Below are positions 24,301 to 35,350 of a DNA stretch of 64,000 nucleotides, piece by piece. The notes below the pieces were generated by a model that was given only the letters and a program-made list of their open reading frames with translations, made no database searches and was not told where the DNA came from. Origin of the DNA: Neurospora crassa OR74A (taxonomy: Eukaryota > Ascomycota > Sordariomycetes > Sordariales > Sordariaceae); assembly GCF_000182925.2 (NCBI RefSeq), contig NC_026504.1, positions 3,100,001-3,164,000 of the forward strand, given 5' to 3'. How positions within the stretch are numbered: the first letter of the stretch is position 1; the number at the start of each line of letters is the position of its first letter. The translations under genes and the position numbers were made by a program.

Positions 24301-24960
24301 AACGTCTGGAAGCAGATTGGTGGAGACGAGCTTGAAGGGAACCCCAGCAGAAGACACCGGCTAGGGAACCGCGTGAGGCACGGCGGCAAGAACCTCAGCA
24401 TCAGCGATCCGAACCGACTCCCCGCCATCACGCTGTGCATGACGGCCTGGTTCATGTCGTGTTTTATCGGAACGCTCCCAATCGAAACCGTGCTGCGCGT
24501 TTGGGATGTGTTCTTCTACGAAGGCTCTCGCACCCTGTTCCGCATCGCCCTCACCATCTTCAAGCTCGGCGAGAATGAGATCAGGGCGGTCCAGGATCCG
24601 ATGGAGATGTTTGGTGTGGTACAGGCGTTCCCTCGGCGGCTGATCGACTGCAACATGCTGATGGAGGCATGCTACAAGCGGCGCAACGGCATCGGACACC
24701 TGACTCAGGAAGCGGTGGAGGAGAAGCGACAGGAACGACGCGACAACATCCAAAAATGGAGGGCCCTTCAGGAGGCCGCTAGTGAGGCTGGACCCCGGCT
24801 GAATAGGGCCGCTCATATTGGAAACCCAGCGTCCAGGTCGCAGGCTGCCGGGCTGGACCTCGCTGCCGAAGACGATGGCCACGGCAACCGGAAGGCTTCA
24901 ACGCTGTTTAGTAGAAGAAGGGGGGATCGTGAACAGTCAAGGGCGGATGAGGTGATGTAG
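21310..24960 (+). CDS. TBC-domain Rab GTPase-activating protein
   Basis: Single-exon gene, 1,216 residues. TBC proteins speed GTP hydrolysis by Rab GTPases and so control membrane traffic. Residues 1-650 are low-complexity: His/Asn/Pro-rich at the start, then Ser/Pro-rich, with an acidic block near residue 710. The TBC domain runs from about 805 to 1115: GIPPDWRGAAWFYYAGG, the arginine finger in IEKDLHRTFPDN (near residue 875), RIGYCQSLNFLAGLLLLF carrying the glutamine finger (near 939), then WFMSCFIGTLPIETVLRVWD and FFYEGSRTLFRIALTIFKLG. Both catalytic fingers are present, so it should be active. A charged coiled tail follows. The first ATG (21310) was chosen; the frame upstream lacks ATG. 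An insert of about 60 residues between the Arg and Gln fingers and another after SLPNVWKQIGG are fungal-type insertions. The Rab target is unknown. Confidence 0.93.
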   Translation: MMHPPNERERGHHFHFGRRLTPNSAELNSANGGGANGAVPFPAHAGPGPWPKHDAAASGPLHHQQQHPQAPNNNHHHPVHCNPLQQHPPLLNNDNNHNHHHPIRMEPRRGSHGHGRTSPAIASAPEAHSQHPQRTQYASAMNHHRPTVPLALPNRTPASPRWDSIDARSRNVSPVPPSPFQVNHNHHITSHRSSQRSRAESTTPTGTPRLTPRSVFPGLSSHPFIPEALEPEDSDQDRDHDRDQLQPQDEREDPEPSPTRLSTRKFPLIGRGSQQIDDEVMRHSPIPLTPTSPAHSYTSSIAHSRRANTDSVMVVENFSRPRKTSVSIRSKNSDISVMRAAPPVRHHDEPSFDSLHPANNHPSPYNENIAPNQWPQDRRFSTASSHSSSTFSSSIAKRPSNDQLQAAAARDQPPVTRRPFAGRPPPPVSYNNHNNFYSPTTREPPAWIQEEFRPPSFRSPFATNSGERCSILTTHSITEQSIINGYARASWRTNSVADDGPSIEDVMVMYERGFNDSEIDNIGYRKSRRFLDDTDHFDPDIGVFPMGDNSRPATSHSDPDTDRTTKIFEAMHDDPLPLPGARPISRKSARLSNFILRKSGLMNSLPKDIGLAITEDMERKRQQSITEFMEKQRQESVSGEAMERRRQESDAKDPAKHDSAKLMDGDNVIDLQAQEPAMAGTPTAPTDSMESMEPMDTPDLDEVEEEEEEDEEEAAVEEEKFRAILTPIPTANMPVEPPEEPGSRDRYGFRKANSNVTRQQYDAWDAQYSEYLARRRRKWIAFLKDNSLMTDRPNRFPPRSNKTKRFIRKGIPPDWRGAAWFYYAGGPALLSKHRGVYDDLVRRAGLDPKGPGKLPDAKGEVKPLICEDIEKDLHRTFPDNIRFKPPPSTTPGGDSQAASGYIPGVTQPADPAQEPEIISSLRRVLHAFALYNPRIGYCQSLNFLAGLLLLFVETEEQAFWLLNVITRVYLPGTHEMSLEGSKVDLGVLMGTLKDSLPNVWKQIGGDELEGNPSRRHRLGNRVRHGGKNLSISDPNRLPAITLCMTAWFMSCFIGTLPIETVLRVWDVFFYEGSRTLFRIALTIFKLGENEIRAVQDPMEMFGVVQAFPRRLIDCNMLMEACYKRRNGIGHLTQEAVEEKRQERRDNIQKWRALQEAASEAGPRLNRAAHIGNPASRSQAAGLDLAAEDDGHGNRKASTLFSRRRGDREQSRADEVM

Positions 24961-25637
24961 TGTGCACCTCGGCCCGTGTCCATACTTGCTCTTGGTCCTC
25001 TGAACCTAAACCTCGGCGGAAGCGCTCATCACAACCATAACCATGATCACTTGGAGAGCGGGAGCTCCTGAGCAGAACAAATGCTTCCTTCCCACTCTTA
25101 CTCGAATGTCATTCAAGCTTCCATCATCTATCTATCTGCTGGCATCATATCCAACCAAGACTAGCCTTTTTTTTTTTCCTGTCCGCTCTGTATAACTCCT
25201 CCCCCCGCTCAGGCGGTGCCTTTTACCTATTGTAATTTTTCGATACCACCATGGGCCTATCAGATCATAGCATATATCCTTTGAAAGGTTTTAGCCTTTT
25301 ATCCAACACAACAAAGACACATACAACAACACTACTCGGCTGACTTGACGTCTTCCTCAACAATTCCCTTGTATCTTGTCTACACTACTACCTACCTACT
25401 TTACCTTTGATGTTGTCATGACTCACAAGTCTTGTTAATTCTTCCATTCCCCCAAATGGAAGGGGCTGTTTATACCTTTCTACTATGCACAGGCTGAAGC
25501 CTATGCGCCTTATAGCACCCCCCAATCTCTATCATTACCAACCACATCCTCTTGCAGAGGGCGCATCTCCCTGTCTTTTTCCTTTGTACATATCTTCCTT
25601 GGGGCGGTCGGGAAGCGGTTGTTGCGGCGCTTTGTGT

Positions 25638-25660
25638 CTTGTTGTTGTTGTTGTTGTTGT
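25638..25660. repeat. (TTG)n microsatellite
   Basis: Seven to eight TTG repeats in the intergenic region, coding only for spurious polyCys or polyGln frames. Confidence 0.9.
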
Positions 25661-25895
25661 TCATTTGATTGTTTTTTTTTTCTGCGTTTGTATGTACACG
25701 AGAGGAAGAGGGGATCGATCTCAAAAAAATACGCGGAATGGTTTTGTTCTTTTAGAAGGAGCCAAGGTAAAGGCAAAGGCAAGGATTATTCATTCAGTCA
25801 AGGTCGCACATATGGTCAAGGTTTCAGGCGGAAGGAAAGGGAAAGAGAAAAAGAGAGCGGAGTTGCTATGAAGGGGACAAGTTCGAGATTCGAAA

Positions 25896-25932
25896 GCATA
25901 GCATAGCATAGGCATAGGCATAAGCATATTGC
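25896..25932. repeat. (GCATA)n short tandem repeat
   Basis: Imperfect pentamer/hexamer copies of GCATA and GGCATA, just downstream of the TTG repeat. Confidence 0.85.
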
Positions 25933-26536
25933 ATAAGTTGAACTACGTACACTACAATTAAGCATGACTTGAATGGAGCAAAAGTGGGTAATCATTGTGA
26001 CTCTTTTTTGGAGGGGGGGGATGAATGGCTCAAATCTAATTTCCCGGACTTTTCGCATTAGACATTGCTATGAGCCTCATAATAATGCCTGCTCCATCAT
26101 TCAGTTGAGCCAGTGCGATGTGTTTCCTCCACTCTTCGTTCCCATGATCAATGATGTCTATCACTATTGGCCTTGTCTTGCATTGATGTCTAGCAGTTTT
26201 CAGACCAACCCAGGCGTCCAGTGATCGCCACATCCAGTTCTGGTTAAACACTTTTCCCTTCGATAACCATCTCCAGCCTAATGCTAGCCTCATCCATCAA
26301 GTCCAGTTATTTTGGTAACGAGCTTGCCACATACCCGGTCTCTTTCGATTCCTTCTAATCGTGTCGCACATATGCAGTTTAAAGAATCCTTGCCACTAAC
26401 CTCCCATCCCCGTTACGCATCACGTCGCTCGCATCACAGAGACTCTGTGTCATCGCTTATGCATTTTGAACAGCTCCATCAAGTGACAAAAAGGCGTATA
26501 TCTTCGAGCAGCCACCTACCACCCACGCCCCTGCCC

Positions 26537-27280
26537 CTACGCAGGTGGAGCAGGGCGGGACGCCGAACCCGAGCTAGCACCTCCTTGCCTACCAGCAGCG
26601 CGACCAGGATTCACAGCACCAGTAGTAGTAGCACCCGCAGGCGCACCATCCTTCTTCTCCGGAGGAGGAGGAGCCTGCACGAAATTCACCGACCCCTTTG
26701 CATACCTCTCCACATACGCCCTCGCATTCTTCTCAAACTCGGGCCGATCCCTCCGATACTCATCCGCAATGCGCTGCTCGAGCGCGTCGTCGGGCATCGG
26801 TTCGACGAGAATGTTGCGCACAGCCTCCAACACGCTGATGATCTTGCTCGCGGGCTTCCAGTTCTCGGATTTCAGCAGGCCCAGGCAGATGTTCCCCAGC
26901 GAGTCGTTGGTGATGTTGGGGTGGTAGATGCGCGTCGTGAAGTTGATGGTCGGAGGCTTGAAGGGGTAATCGGTGGGAAGCTTGAGGATGAGGCCGAAGC
27001 GACCGGGGGCGTAGACGGAGTTGGGCGGCGCCGTGACGGTGACGTGCCAGGTGTGTAGGTCGGCGTCAGAGGGGAGGGTGATGGAAATGCCAGGGGGTGG
27101 GGCGGTGGTGCAGTCTGCGAATTCCTGGACGGAGGGGGAAGAAAAATAGGGTTAGTTTCGTGGGTCTTCTATTTCATATTTTCCTTCGCCTTCTTCTTCC
27201 TCTTTAGGGATGTCGTCAGGTTCAAAAGGCAGGGCAAACGATGTGATATTTACCTTCGCGATGCGCTTCGTGGAGGCCAT
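26537..27280 (-). CDS. E2 ubiquitin-conjugating enzyme, UBE2L-like
   Basis: Two exons, 27280-27254 and 27124-26537, give 204 residues. The enzyme carries ubiquitin as a thioester and passes it on with an E3 ligase. The UBC fold covers about residues 1-150: MASTKRIAKEFADCT, then YPFKPPTINFTTRIYHPNI with the HPN motif (77-79), then the catalytic cysteine in GNICLGLLKSENWKPA (Cys89). The ENWKPA motif after the active site matches the UBE2L3 (UbcH7)/UBE2L6 branch, which works with HECT and RBR ligases. The last 50 residues (PPPPEKKDG, then Gly/Ala/Ser/Pro-rich) form an unstructured tail not found in the short core enzymes. The intron after codon 9 splits in phase 0 with GTAAAT donor and CCAG acceptor. 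The E2 call is firm; the exact paralogue is less sure. Confidence 0.92.
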
Positions 27281-28537
27281 GGTTGCTGGTAGGTAACACA
27301 CTCGACTAAACCAAGTAGTACTTGGACGGAATGTACCCAACGATGACTGATGGATGTATCGAGTGAGGAGGGATAAGAGGTAGAGATGTTCAACTTCAGA
27401 TGCTGACCACCTCAAATGTATTTTGGCAGTTGTGAGACTCAAAGTGACCTAGTACAATGACCGACGGCGGTGACGTTGGTCAACAAACAAGGCGTGCATA
27501 AGCTTGTTTGCGTGCTCGTGTTGATGGCGGGGTAAGCGGACTGGGCTGGTGAGGTATTCTTTGCTTGGGGGGGAAAAAAGGGCAAAGCAGGGATGTAAAA
27601 GTGACGACGCAACGAACAGTCTCTTATAGTAGTTGCGGATATGACTGAATGTTCTTGTTGCTTGTTGACACGCTAGTAGTTGAAAGAGGATGCTGACTGA
27701 TGTCCACGAAGGAGAAAGAGCGAGAGCTCCGTCGTCAAGGCTGCAGCACTCCACGCCCCACGGCAAGTGCTGCCAAGACCGGTAGGGCGGTTTACTGTGG
27801 GGCTATTTGTGGTGGCATCCAGAGCGGGGCCGTCCATGCCGCGGGTGATGCAACGCCAGCATGTTGAATGTGAATGCCTTTGGCTTGGAAAGGCCGTTAC
27901 CAATCTGTGATAGGGGTCACTATAATTCGAAAGCACATCGACCGGAGCTCCCTGGAGATTCTCCGCTTCAGGAACTGCTTAGAGCTCAGGTCCATGGTAT
28001 AGCGAGTATGCTCAAAATCTTGATTAGAGGATTTCAAAGGTGTCATCTCCATGTACATATAGTACTGACCGAGACGTGGACTTGGGCCATCAAGGCCCTC
28101 ACCGGATTCCGGCAGGCACAAACTCTGGGCCGGATACAGGGGGTTAGGGTTTGCAGTATACTAGGTATACTTCACAGTAGCAATCACGGCGAGGAAGACC
28201 ACAGTACCTCGACCATGAGATTGCAAGTATATCGTACGTCTATGAGAAGTAGAAAGCCGAGCCACACCTGAGCAATGACAAAAAGTGAAGACCAATAATT
28301 TGTTTGGGCAAGACCCGCTCTTCCTAATGATAAACTCCCGAAAAGATTTCTACTCCAGATCCAGCGTCGCCATCACCAACCTTTGGTGTGTCATATTCTG
28401 GGATTCCGTCACCGGCGCCAAAAGTCGACAAACTCGTCGAACTCGCCGGGGCTCGATGACCCTGAGCTTGAGTCGAACGGCCCTAGCCAGGGTAGAGACC
28501 CTAACCAAGGTAGAGACCCTAACCGAGGTAGAGGCCC
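27281..28537. other. intergenic region with telomere-like repeat near its end
   Basis: Promoter of the E2 gene on one side, 3' flank of hir3 on the other. It includes GGGTTAGGGTTT at about 28137-28148 and a tandem repeat at 28491-28538 (separate entry). No coding region is supported. Confidence 0.5.
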
Positions 28538-28538
28538 C
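28491..28538. repeat. short tandem repeat with ACCCTAACC cores
   Basis: About two and a half copies of an 18-base unit GGTAGAGACCCTAACCNA, directly abutting the hir3 stop codon. Each full copy contains a nine-base permutation of the vertebrate/fungal telomere repeat CCCTAA. Confidence 0.8.
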
Positions 28539-31500
28539 TAATTTCCCCTTGTCGAACTGTCATGCTCACTCTCATCATCCGTATCCTCGTCCCCAATCTC
28601 CTCCTCTTCGCCTTCGCCTTCTTCCTCATCACCTTCTTCCTCATCTGCCTCCTCCTCCTCTTCATCACCTTCTTCATCCTCTGCGTCTTCAACACCCTCT
28701 TCTTCCTCCTCCTCCTCACCCCCCTCTTCTCCTTCTTCTTCTCCCTCTGTGCCTTCCTCTACATCATCTTTATGCTCGCCTGGCCTTACATCTTCCTCAG
28801 CTTCTTCGGCCTCCTCCTCGTCCTCCTCTTCAGCTTCAACATCTTCATCGTCTTCATGATCCTCTTCGCCCTCTTCAACATCTTCCTCGCCTTCCCCATC
28901 CTCCATCTCCTCATCCACATCCACATCCTCATCTCCCTCTTCCTCTGTCTCTCCAACCTCCCCAACGGTTTCTTCGGCGTCCTCGTGCTCGCCTTCATCC
29001 TCATCCTCATCTTCGACCTCCTCTTCCACTTCATCTTCCTCCGCATCTTCAACATCCTCCGTCCCCGGCACTCCATGTACAACAGCAGAAGCACTCGTAC
29101 CACTGCCATTACGAGGTCGGCCAGTCTTTAACCCCCACCTCATCGGCCCTATTGAGCCACCCTCGGTCGCCTTATGCTGGTCAATGCTACTGCTTCCTGG
29201 CCGCTCATGCTGAGCTTTGGTTGCCTGGCTTTTATGCCAGCTCGGCTTCCTTGGCGTCCGCTTTGGCTCCGATTGTGCCTTCTCGTCAGCGCTACTACTG
29301 CCTGATTCCGAGCTCGAACTGTATATCGTAGGTCTGCCTGGGGTAAGAGGGGTTGTAGCAGACGCGGCAACGGCACCACCGGCGGCAGAGGCATCTACGC
29401 TCCGCCTCAGGTTGGGGAATAGTAGGGATGGGGGAATATCGTCCTCGTAGTCAGCCGGCACATCACTGAGATCGCTCTCGTCGTCGGCTGAGTCGTGAAC
29501 GCTACCAGGAGGAGAGGACATAGCTTCTTCTTCATGCTCATCGTCGGCCATCTGGGTATCGTCTTGTCCTCTTCTGCTGCGGCGACTGCGAGGACGATTG
29601 TTGTCTTCATCATCGGCGTCTTTCATCGTAATATCCTCGTCATCATGGCGAGTAATATCTTCGTCTGTCTCATCGTTATCATCATCAGCGCCTTCATCAC
29701 GGGTTGTCTGACCCTTCTTTCCGCTACCACTAGATACGGAGCCTTTTCGTGATGATCTGGTGATACCGGACAAGGCTTTCGGTGGGCCCTCTGCGGCCCT
29801 CAACACGGCTTGTTCGGCCTTGCGTAGGACATCCGGTCTCCGAACACCAAGCTTCCGACCGCGGTGAGTGATGTCCCCATTAAAGGATAACTGCTTTTCT
29901 GACATTTTGTCGGGTTGCTCGGACGGGGCCCGCAGAGAACCTGAAGCAGCGGCAGCAGCAGCAGCACGTTCTCTCTCCTGAAGAGCCGGCAGGATGCTGA
30001 GGGTCATGGATTTGGGTTCTTCTCCTTCTGCCGCCGGCTTCGTGGGCAACTCTCCCTCACCAGCCCGGCTATGTTCATCACCACCTTGCGGCGTCTCAGA
30101 AGCAGTTTGCTCAGGAACCATTTCGTGATGGATGATCGAGTAACAATCATTGATCAAGTCATCAATCGGTCCAGCTTTCATCAAGTTGGCGTTCAGTTTC
30201 TTGAGCTCGATCGCCTCCTTCATGGCGTTGAGGGCGGCATGACTCTCAGCCTCTGGCGTGATGACCCATTCCGCAATCTTCTCAGCCACCGCCTCAAAGT
30301 CCTCTGGTGCAACGTTCTTGAAAGGATCCTCATCATTTGCTGGAATATTGAACGCCTTCCGGATCATCTTGAGGTATATTTGCACGCCATGTTGCCATAA
30401 TTCGCTAAAGTGGTAAAAGTCGACACCCTTCTTCCGAATGCGTCGCAGTACTGCCTCAAGGTTGGCTCTGTCATTCATGACGGCCAACAGCCGGGCCATA
30501 TACCGGATGTATTGCTCCGTGTAGACATGATGACGACCGGGCCGTTCAGCATCACACTTCCAGACGTTCATCACCATCGTCTTGGTGAACATGTTCTCGC
30601 GCAAAACTGCAAAGGCCTTGGAAGCAGCCTCCTTGCTTGCTTCCTTCTTCGTCTCGTCTTCCTCATCTCCAATTTCGTCGCCGTCGAACAAGAGACGAGC
30701 ATGACGAATGATCATACGATGCTGCCAGTTTGACTTGTCCTTATCTCTCAAGTGACGCATGTACCTGAGCATGTACTCGTGCCAGTCCTCATCCTTTTCA
30801 AGCGTAACCCGTTCACCGCGACCAGGTGCAAGTGGTTGTCGTTGCAGAATGTCTGCAGCTTCCTGGTGAGGGAGGTCGCCGCGGGTAACGAGCTTATTGA
30901 TGACTGATAGGATCTTGTAGTGTGGCTCCAGAATCGGATCCTGGCCGTGCCGAGGTTTGGGAAGCGTCCGAACAACCTCGACAGTTTTTTCAAGGGCCTT
31001 TATGACCGCTTGAACTGTCGGTCGGCCGTGCCTGTTCTTTTCATCGAGCTCGTCCTCCGGCTTCTGATACATCTTCCATAAGCACTTCGCTATCATGTAT
31101 GGATTCTTCCAGTCCTTAGGCTTGCCAGCCATGGCTTTCCGAAACAAGCTCGCAGCAAACTTCCAAACTTGGTAATCTGACATCTGATTATGCAATATCT
31201 CCTTGTAAGTACCGTTGCCCGATATTTCGATGAAGAAGCGGTGCTGGTCCGAATGCATAAAGGGCTCCATGGCAAACGGTTCACGGCTTGATGCATACAT
31301 TCGCATGCCAAACTCGTGGTATAGGTCATAGAGCGCCTCCGTATCTCCACCCGATAACGCGTAGACGTTGGGATCTGAGGTCGAAGCGTAAGAGTGTGAT
31401 AGTGCGAGAGTATAACAGTGAATCGACTGCCGTTGGAACTTGACAAGATCTGCTCTGTCCTTGTTCATTTTATCAGCGGTCCAAAGAACCATATCATCCA

Positions 31501-34500
31501 ACTCATAGTCGAAGCATTCGGCAAGACGAAACCAAGCATCCCACCTGTCTGGTGTGTACTGAAGCTGTAATCGCAAGAAGGTGACTGCAATGCGTAAATC
31601 GTCCAGGGCACCCGGAGTCTGACGACGGTTGAGGTCGACACCCTTGAACTTGGTAAGGGCAATCATACCCAGCAAGAAGAACCAGCCGTGCTTCGCGGGT
31701 GCGCTATCCGGCGTGTTGATAGTGACTGCATCCAGGTCGACATTACCAGTCAGGGCCTTGTACAGATGCAGTGGGTGAATCGGGGTCTTTAGATATTCGT
31801 TGAAGTTCCGATGATTGTGCATCATTTGAGCTGTTGACTTGGCAGAGCCAATCGCTTGCTGCATCGATTCGACAGTGTTTTTGAGGTCCGACTTCAACAG
31901 GTCCTTCATTGTCATTCGGTGAGCAAGAAGGCTGATCTTTTCCACCATTGCCAATGCCTGGCGCTTCTCGAGCTTCTCAGGTGGGCAGTCATGCTCCTGG
32001 ACGTCCCAGATCCCAACTCCAAGCTTGAGGCCATGAAGGTCATAGAGGACTTGGCCGAGATAGTCTTCCCAATTTTCGATATTCTTCAGCTTCAACAGTT
32101 CGACCCGCATCATCTTGAGGAAGATCTTATTGGAAGACTTGCAGTATTTCCTTAGACCAAGTACTTGGTGAACGGCCGCCAAGTAATCGGCCAGATCATT
32201 TTCGGGCGTCAGGAAAATGTCTGGGTGAAGATTTATCCCCATCTTCAGAACCGTGTATTGCAGAGACCATGTTCTCACTTGCATCTCCCGAAGTCTGTTG
32301 AGAAACGATGCAGCTAGAGATCCAGTTGCCGGAGGTTGGATGATTCCTACACTGGCTTCGTCTTCGTACATAGCAGCAACGTGAAGAAGACAGCTAACCT
32401 TGGCGAGAGCGGCTGATGTAGTCTTGATATGTTCCTCATCAATGATGTCGAACGAATTGTTGTGATTCAGCGCCAGATGCAACGACTGAATGATTTGGTC
32501 ATCTAGGGCCTTGAGCATTGTCATAAACAACTCTTTTCGAGCTGCTTGTGGTGTGTTGACGTAGTCCTTTCGCTCAAAATCATGCACAATAGTTTCGATA
32601 CTTCGCAGGAAGCACGAGAATTGCTTTGTGGTGTACTTGATTTTGCCGTAGGCGTCGCCGAGCCTCGACCAGAGCAGTAACCGGAGATCAGTGCTGCTCT
32701 TCTCGATGAAGTTCCACAGGTCCTGCAGCCCTTGGCTGGCGCAATCTTTGACGGACTTGATGTTTCCGGCAGGCTCGGTGTCTTCGTCCATTGCGTCTTC
32801 AGTTGGGTTCGGAGCAGCTTGGCTATTGATGCAGACTGATTCGGGATTAAGCACAGGCTCCAGAGTATCGATAACGGACACGGGGTTGTCCTGTTCTTCT
32901 TGGAAGAGACCCAGGAAAAACTCCATGGTTGTGAGCTTGCTAACTTCACGATCGGCAGCGGCTACCGAAATCTCCGGCATCACCGCGTTGTTTGGCAGAA
33001 CAATATCGGGGACCGTAGTTGTCGCAAGATGATCGCGCAGACTATGCCAGCAATTGAGAATGTGTTCGCGGGGTACCCCTTCAGTGACTGTAATGAACAC
33101 CACAGCTGCCCAAAGGAAGCGGAGTGTCAAAGCATCATCAGTTCCAAAGTAGCGTCGCCGGCTGACTTGCGTAGCTAAATCCCACCACCTCCCCAACCTT
33201 ATCCGCGCTTTAGTCCGCGTAATTTGCTCCACGACGCTGTTAGGGTTCGTGATCCGCTCGTACACATCAAGATGTAGCTCAAAAAGCATGTAAACCAGAT
33301 CGACAATATCTGGAGAAGGCTGGTGCCCGCTCGCGTCGCTCAGCTGCCATTGCTCAAGGTCGTAAACGACTCGGTCATAGATTCCTTCGTCCAATCGACT
33401 AATGACTTGAACGATAGCAACCTTCATCTGATCTGACCATTTCTCTGTTGAGTAGCTCTCTGCAAGAGACTTGACATACTCATAGACGACATCCTGGATG
33501 GTATTCCAGCCTGAGTTCATTCTCATGACGAACCCACGAATATTTCGTACATCGTCGAATTGGGGCGGCTCAATTGCCCTTTGGGATGGTGATTTGGAGT
33601 GTTCGAGGAAAGCAGACAGGCTAAGTGGTGGACTTTCTCTCCCGTCCAGCAGGATGCTAGCAGTTTCTTCGTCGAAATGAAGTATTGCTTCACGCAAATC
33701 AGTGGTAGCAGGATTCTGGATCTTACTTGTTCGATCATCCGAAGCGCAGGAATCCAGGATCTCGGTTATCCTGTCCAGTGTATCTCGGTCTGTCACTCCC
33801 AAATTTTCCAGAAAATTTTTGGTCATTTGAAAGAGGTTCTGGTCGGCGGCTTGGAAGGGCTGAAGCTGAGTGGCGAGAAGTGTAGCAGAATCCATGGCCT
33901 CCTCCGGTGCTGTCTCCCTTCGCCTCGTCCTTTTGCTCCTCTTGGTCTCGCCTTTCTCCTCATCTCCTGGATCTGGTATGCCAGCGGCAGATTGCGAACG
34001 TTTTCTTGTCGGCAACGATGATGTTCGGTCCTTTGTGGGCTGAGCGGCTCTGGCCTCTTCGACAATAGTAACTTTGGTCTCTCTAACGATGGATTCAGCT
34101 TCTTCGGTGTCTTGGGCCCCAGACTTCTCCGCCGAAGTGACTTCAGCCACCACCGCTGCCTCCTCCTCCTGTGTACTTTCTTCGGGAGGCTGCAACTGCT
34201 TATCAATCTCCATCTGAACATCTTCATCTTCGACAATGCCTTCTGGAAGTTGGATCGCGACAGCCTGACCAGAAAACCCATGTTCCGCCACGAAGTGAAC
34301 CAACGCAATACCAAGTTCTGTCCAGGAGTAGCTTGGGATATTCATGACAAGACGAGGTTGGCCAACCTCGTCAGAGTCCGGTCTTGGAGCAGCTATTGTC
34401 TTGGCATAATCAGGGAGCGATGGTATCGGATCGAGGTAACGCTCCAAGAATTTCGGAAGACCTTTTTCACGAAATGACTTCATGATAGGGTGGCTTAGGG

Positions 34501-35350
34501 CCATCTTGTCGTCCAGGACCTCGAGTTGTCGTTTGAGCTGTTCGCCAGCGAATCCTTCAGCGAGCGAAGGAGGCTCGAAATCGGTAACAGCAGGGTCATC
34601 GTCCAATTCCACAGCTGCCTCCAGACTGTACCGACTAATTCGTGCGCTCTTGAGAAAAGCGGCAATCCTCGCGGTCTTCCGCCATAGGTCGGCATCGGAT
34701 GGGTCATAGTCGAGGGCGGCGCTGAACTCGTCCAAGGCTTTCTTGGCGTCATGTTGAATGGCGGCATCATCGTAATCGAAGTCGCTACCCAGTTTGCTGG
34801 CCCGTGCCTTGTGTTTTATCCGATCGACTATAAACTGGCCGTGATTCTTGAAGGATAGGTACAAGGTCTGCGGTAGAGTGCTGGCGATCCCATCTACATC
34901 GGCAGCACCGACCTCGAGCCCCTGGGCAAGGGTGGGTTCAACGACAAGAGTGCCATCCGGTCGCTCCTCGGTGCGCTCGTACTCGGTCTTGCTCTCGGGG
35001 TATCTGAAAATCTCGGACTCAAAAAGGGCATTGTAGGCGTCGGAGGCTTCGTCAAAGAACCGGGGCCCTTGGGCGTGGAGCTTGAGGGCGTTCTGGAATA
35101 GTTTCAAGGCATCATCGACCTGTCACAAGACTTCTATAAGCGGTCGAGCTGGCGAGAATCACGACGGGCAGACAATATGTACTTGAATTTGCTTGGTTGT
35201 GTCGATTTCCTCATCGACGTTCTCTTCGGGCTCGACGTTGATTGCCTGAAAGGTTGGCTGCAGAAAACAGAGATGTCAGCAGGTTGGCCGTCTTCCACAA
35301 GATGCGCTGAAGAGGACACCCCAAGCAGCCGGCTAATCCAATCTTACCAT
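28538..35350 (-). CDS. hir3: HIR histone chaperone complex subunit Hir3 (CABIN1 family)
   Basis: Histone transcription regulator 3 homologue, part of the HIR complex that deposits H3-H4 outside S phase and represses histone genes. Model: exon 1 is just the ATG (35348-35350), exon 2 is 35257-35183, exon 3 is 35119-28538; 2,219 residues. The start [20 protein letters not shown] then [20 protein letters not shown] matches the family's N-terminus with its first TPR-like helices. TPR-like helical repeats continue through much of the protein (for example [20 protein letters not shown] and [20 protein letters not shown]). From about residue 1,750 the protein becomes disordered, with Ser/Arg patches, and it ends in about 175 residues of nearly pure Glu/Asp. 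The acidic tail suits histone binding. Both introns keep the frame. Exon 3 (6.58 kb) is very long for a fungal gene. Open frames on the plus strand here are shadows of the GAG/GAA repeats. Confidence 0.92.

Larger units (their letters stand above)
24961..26536. other. convergent intergenic region rich in simple repeats
   Basis: 3' flanks of the TBC gene and the E2 gene. It contains a T-run with a CT-rich tract (about 25170-25210), a TTG repeat (25638-25660), a GCATA repeat (25896-25932) and GAGA-rich sequence. Open frames here are repeat-driven. No gene is seen. Confidence 0.55.

Noticed and set aside
28285-29331. 348-residue plus-strand open frame opposite hir3
   Set aside because: It is the complement of GAG/GAA/GAT runs in the Hir3 acidic tail; the Leu/Pro/His-only composition is an artefact.
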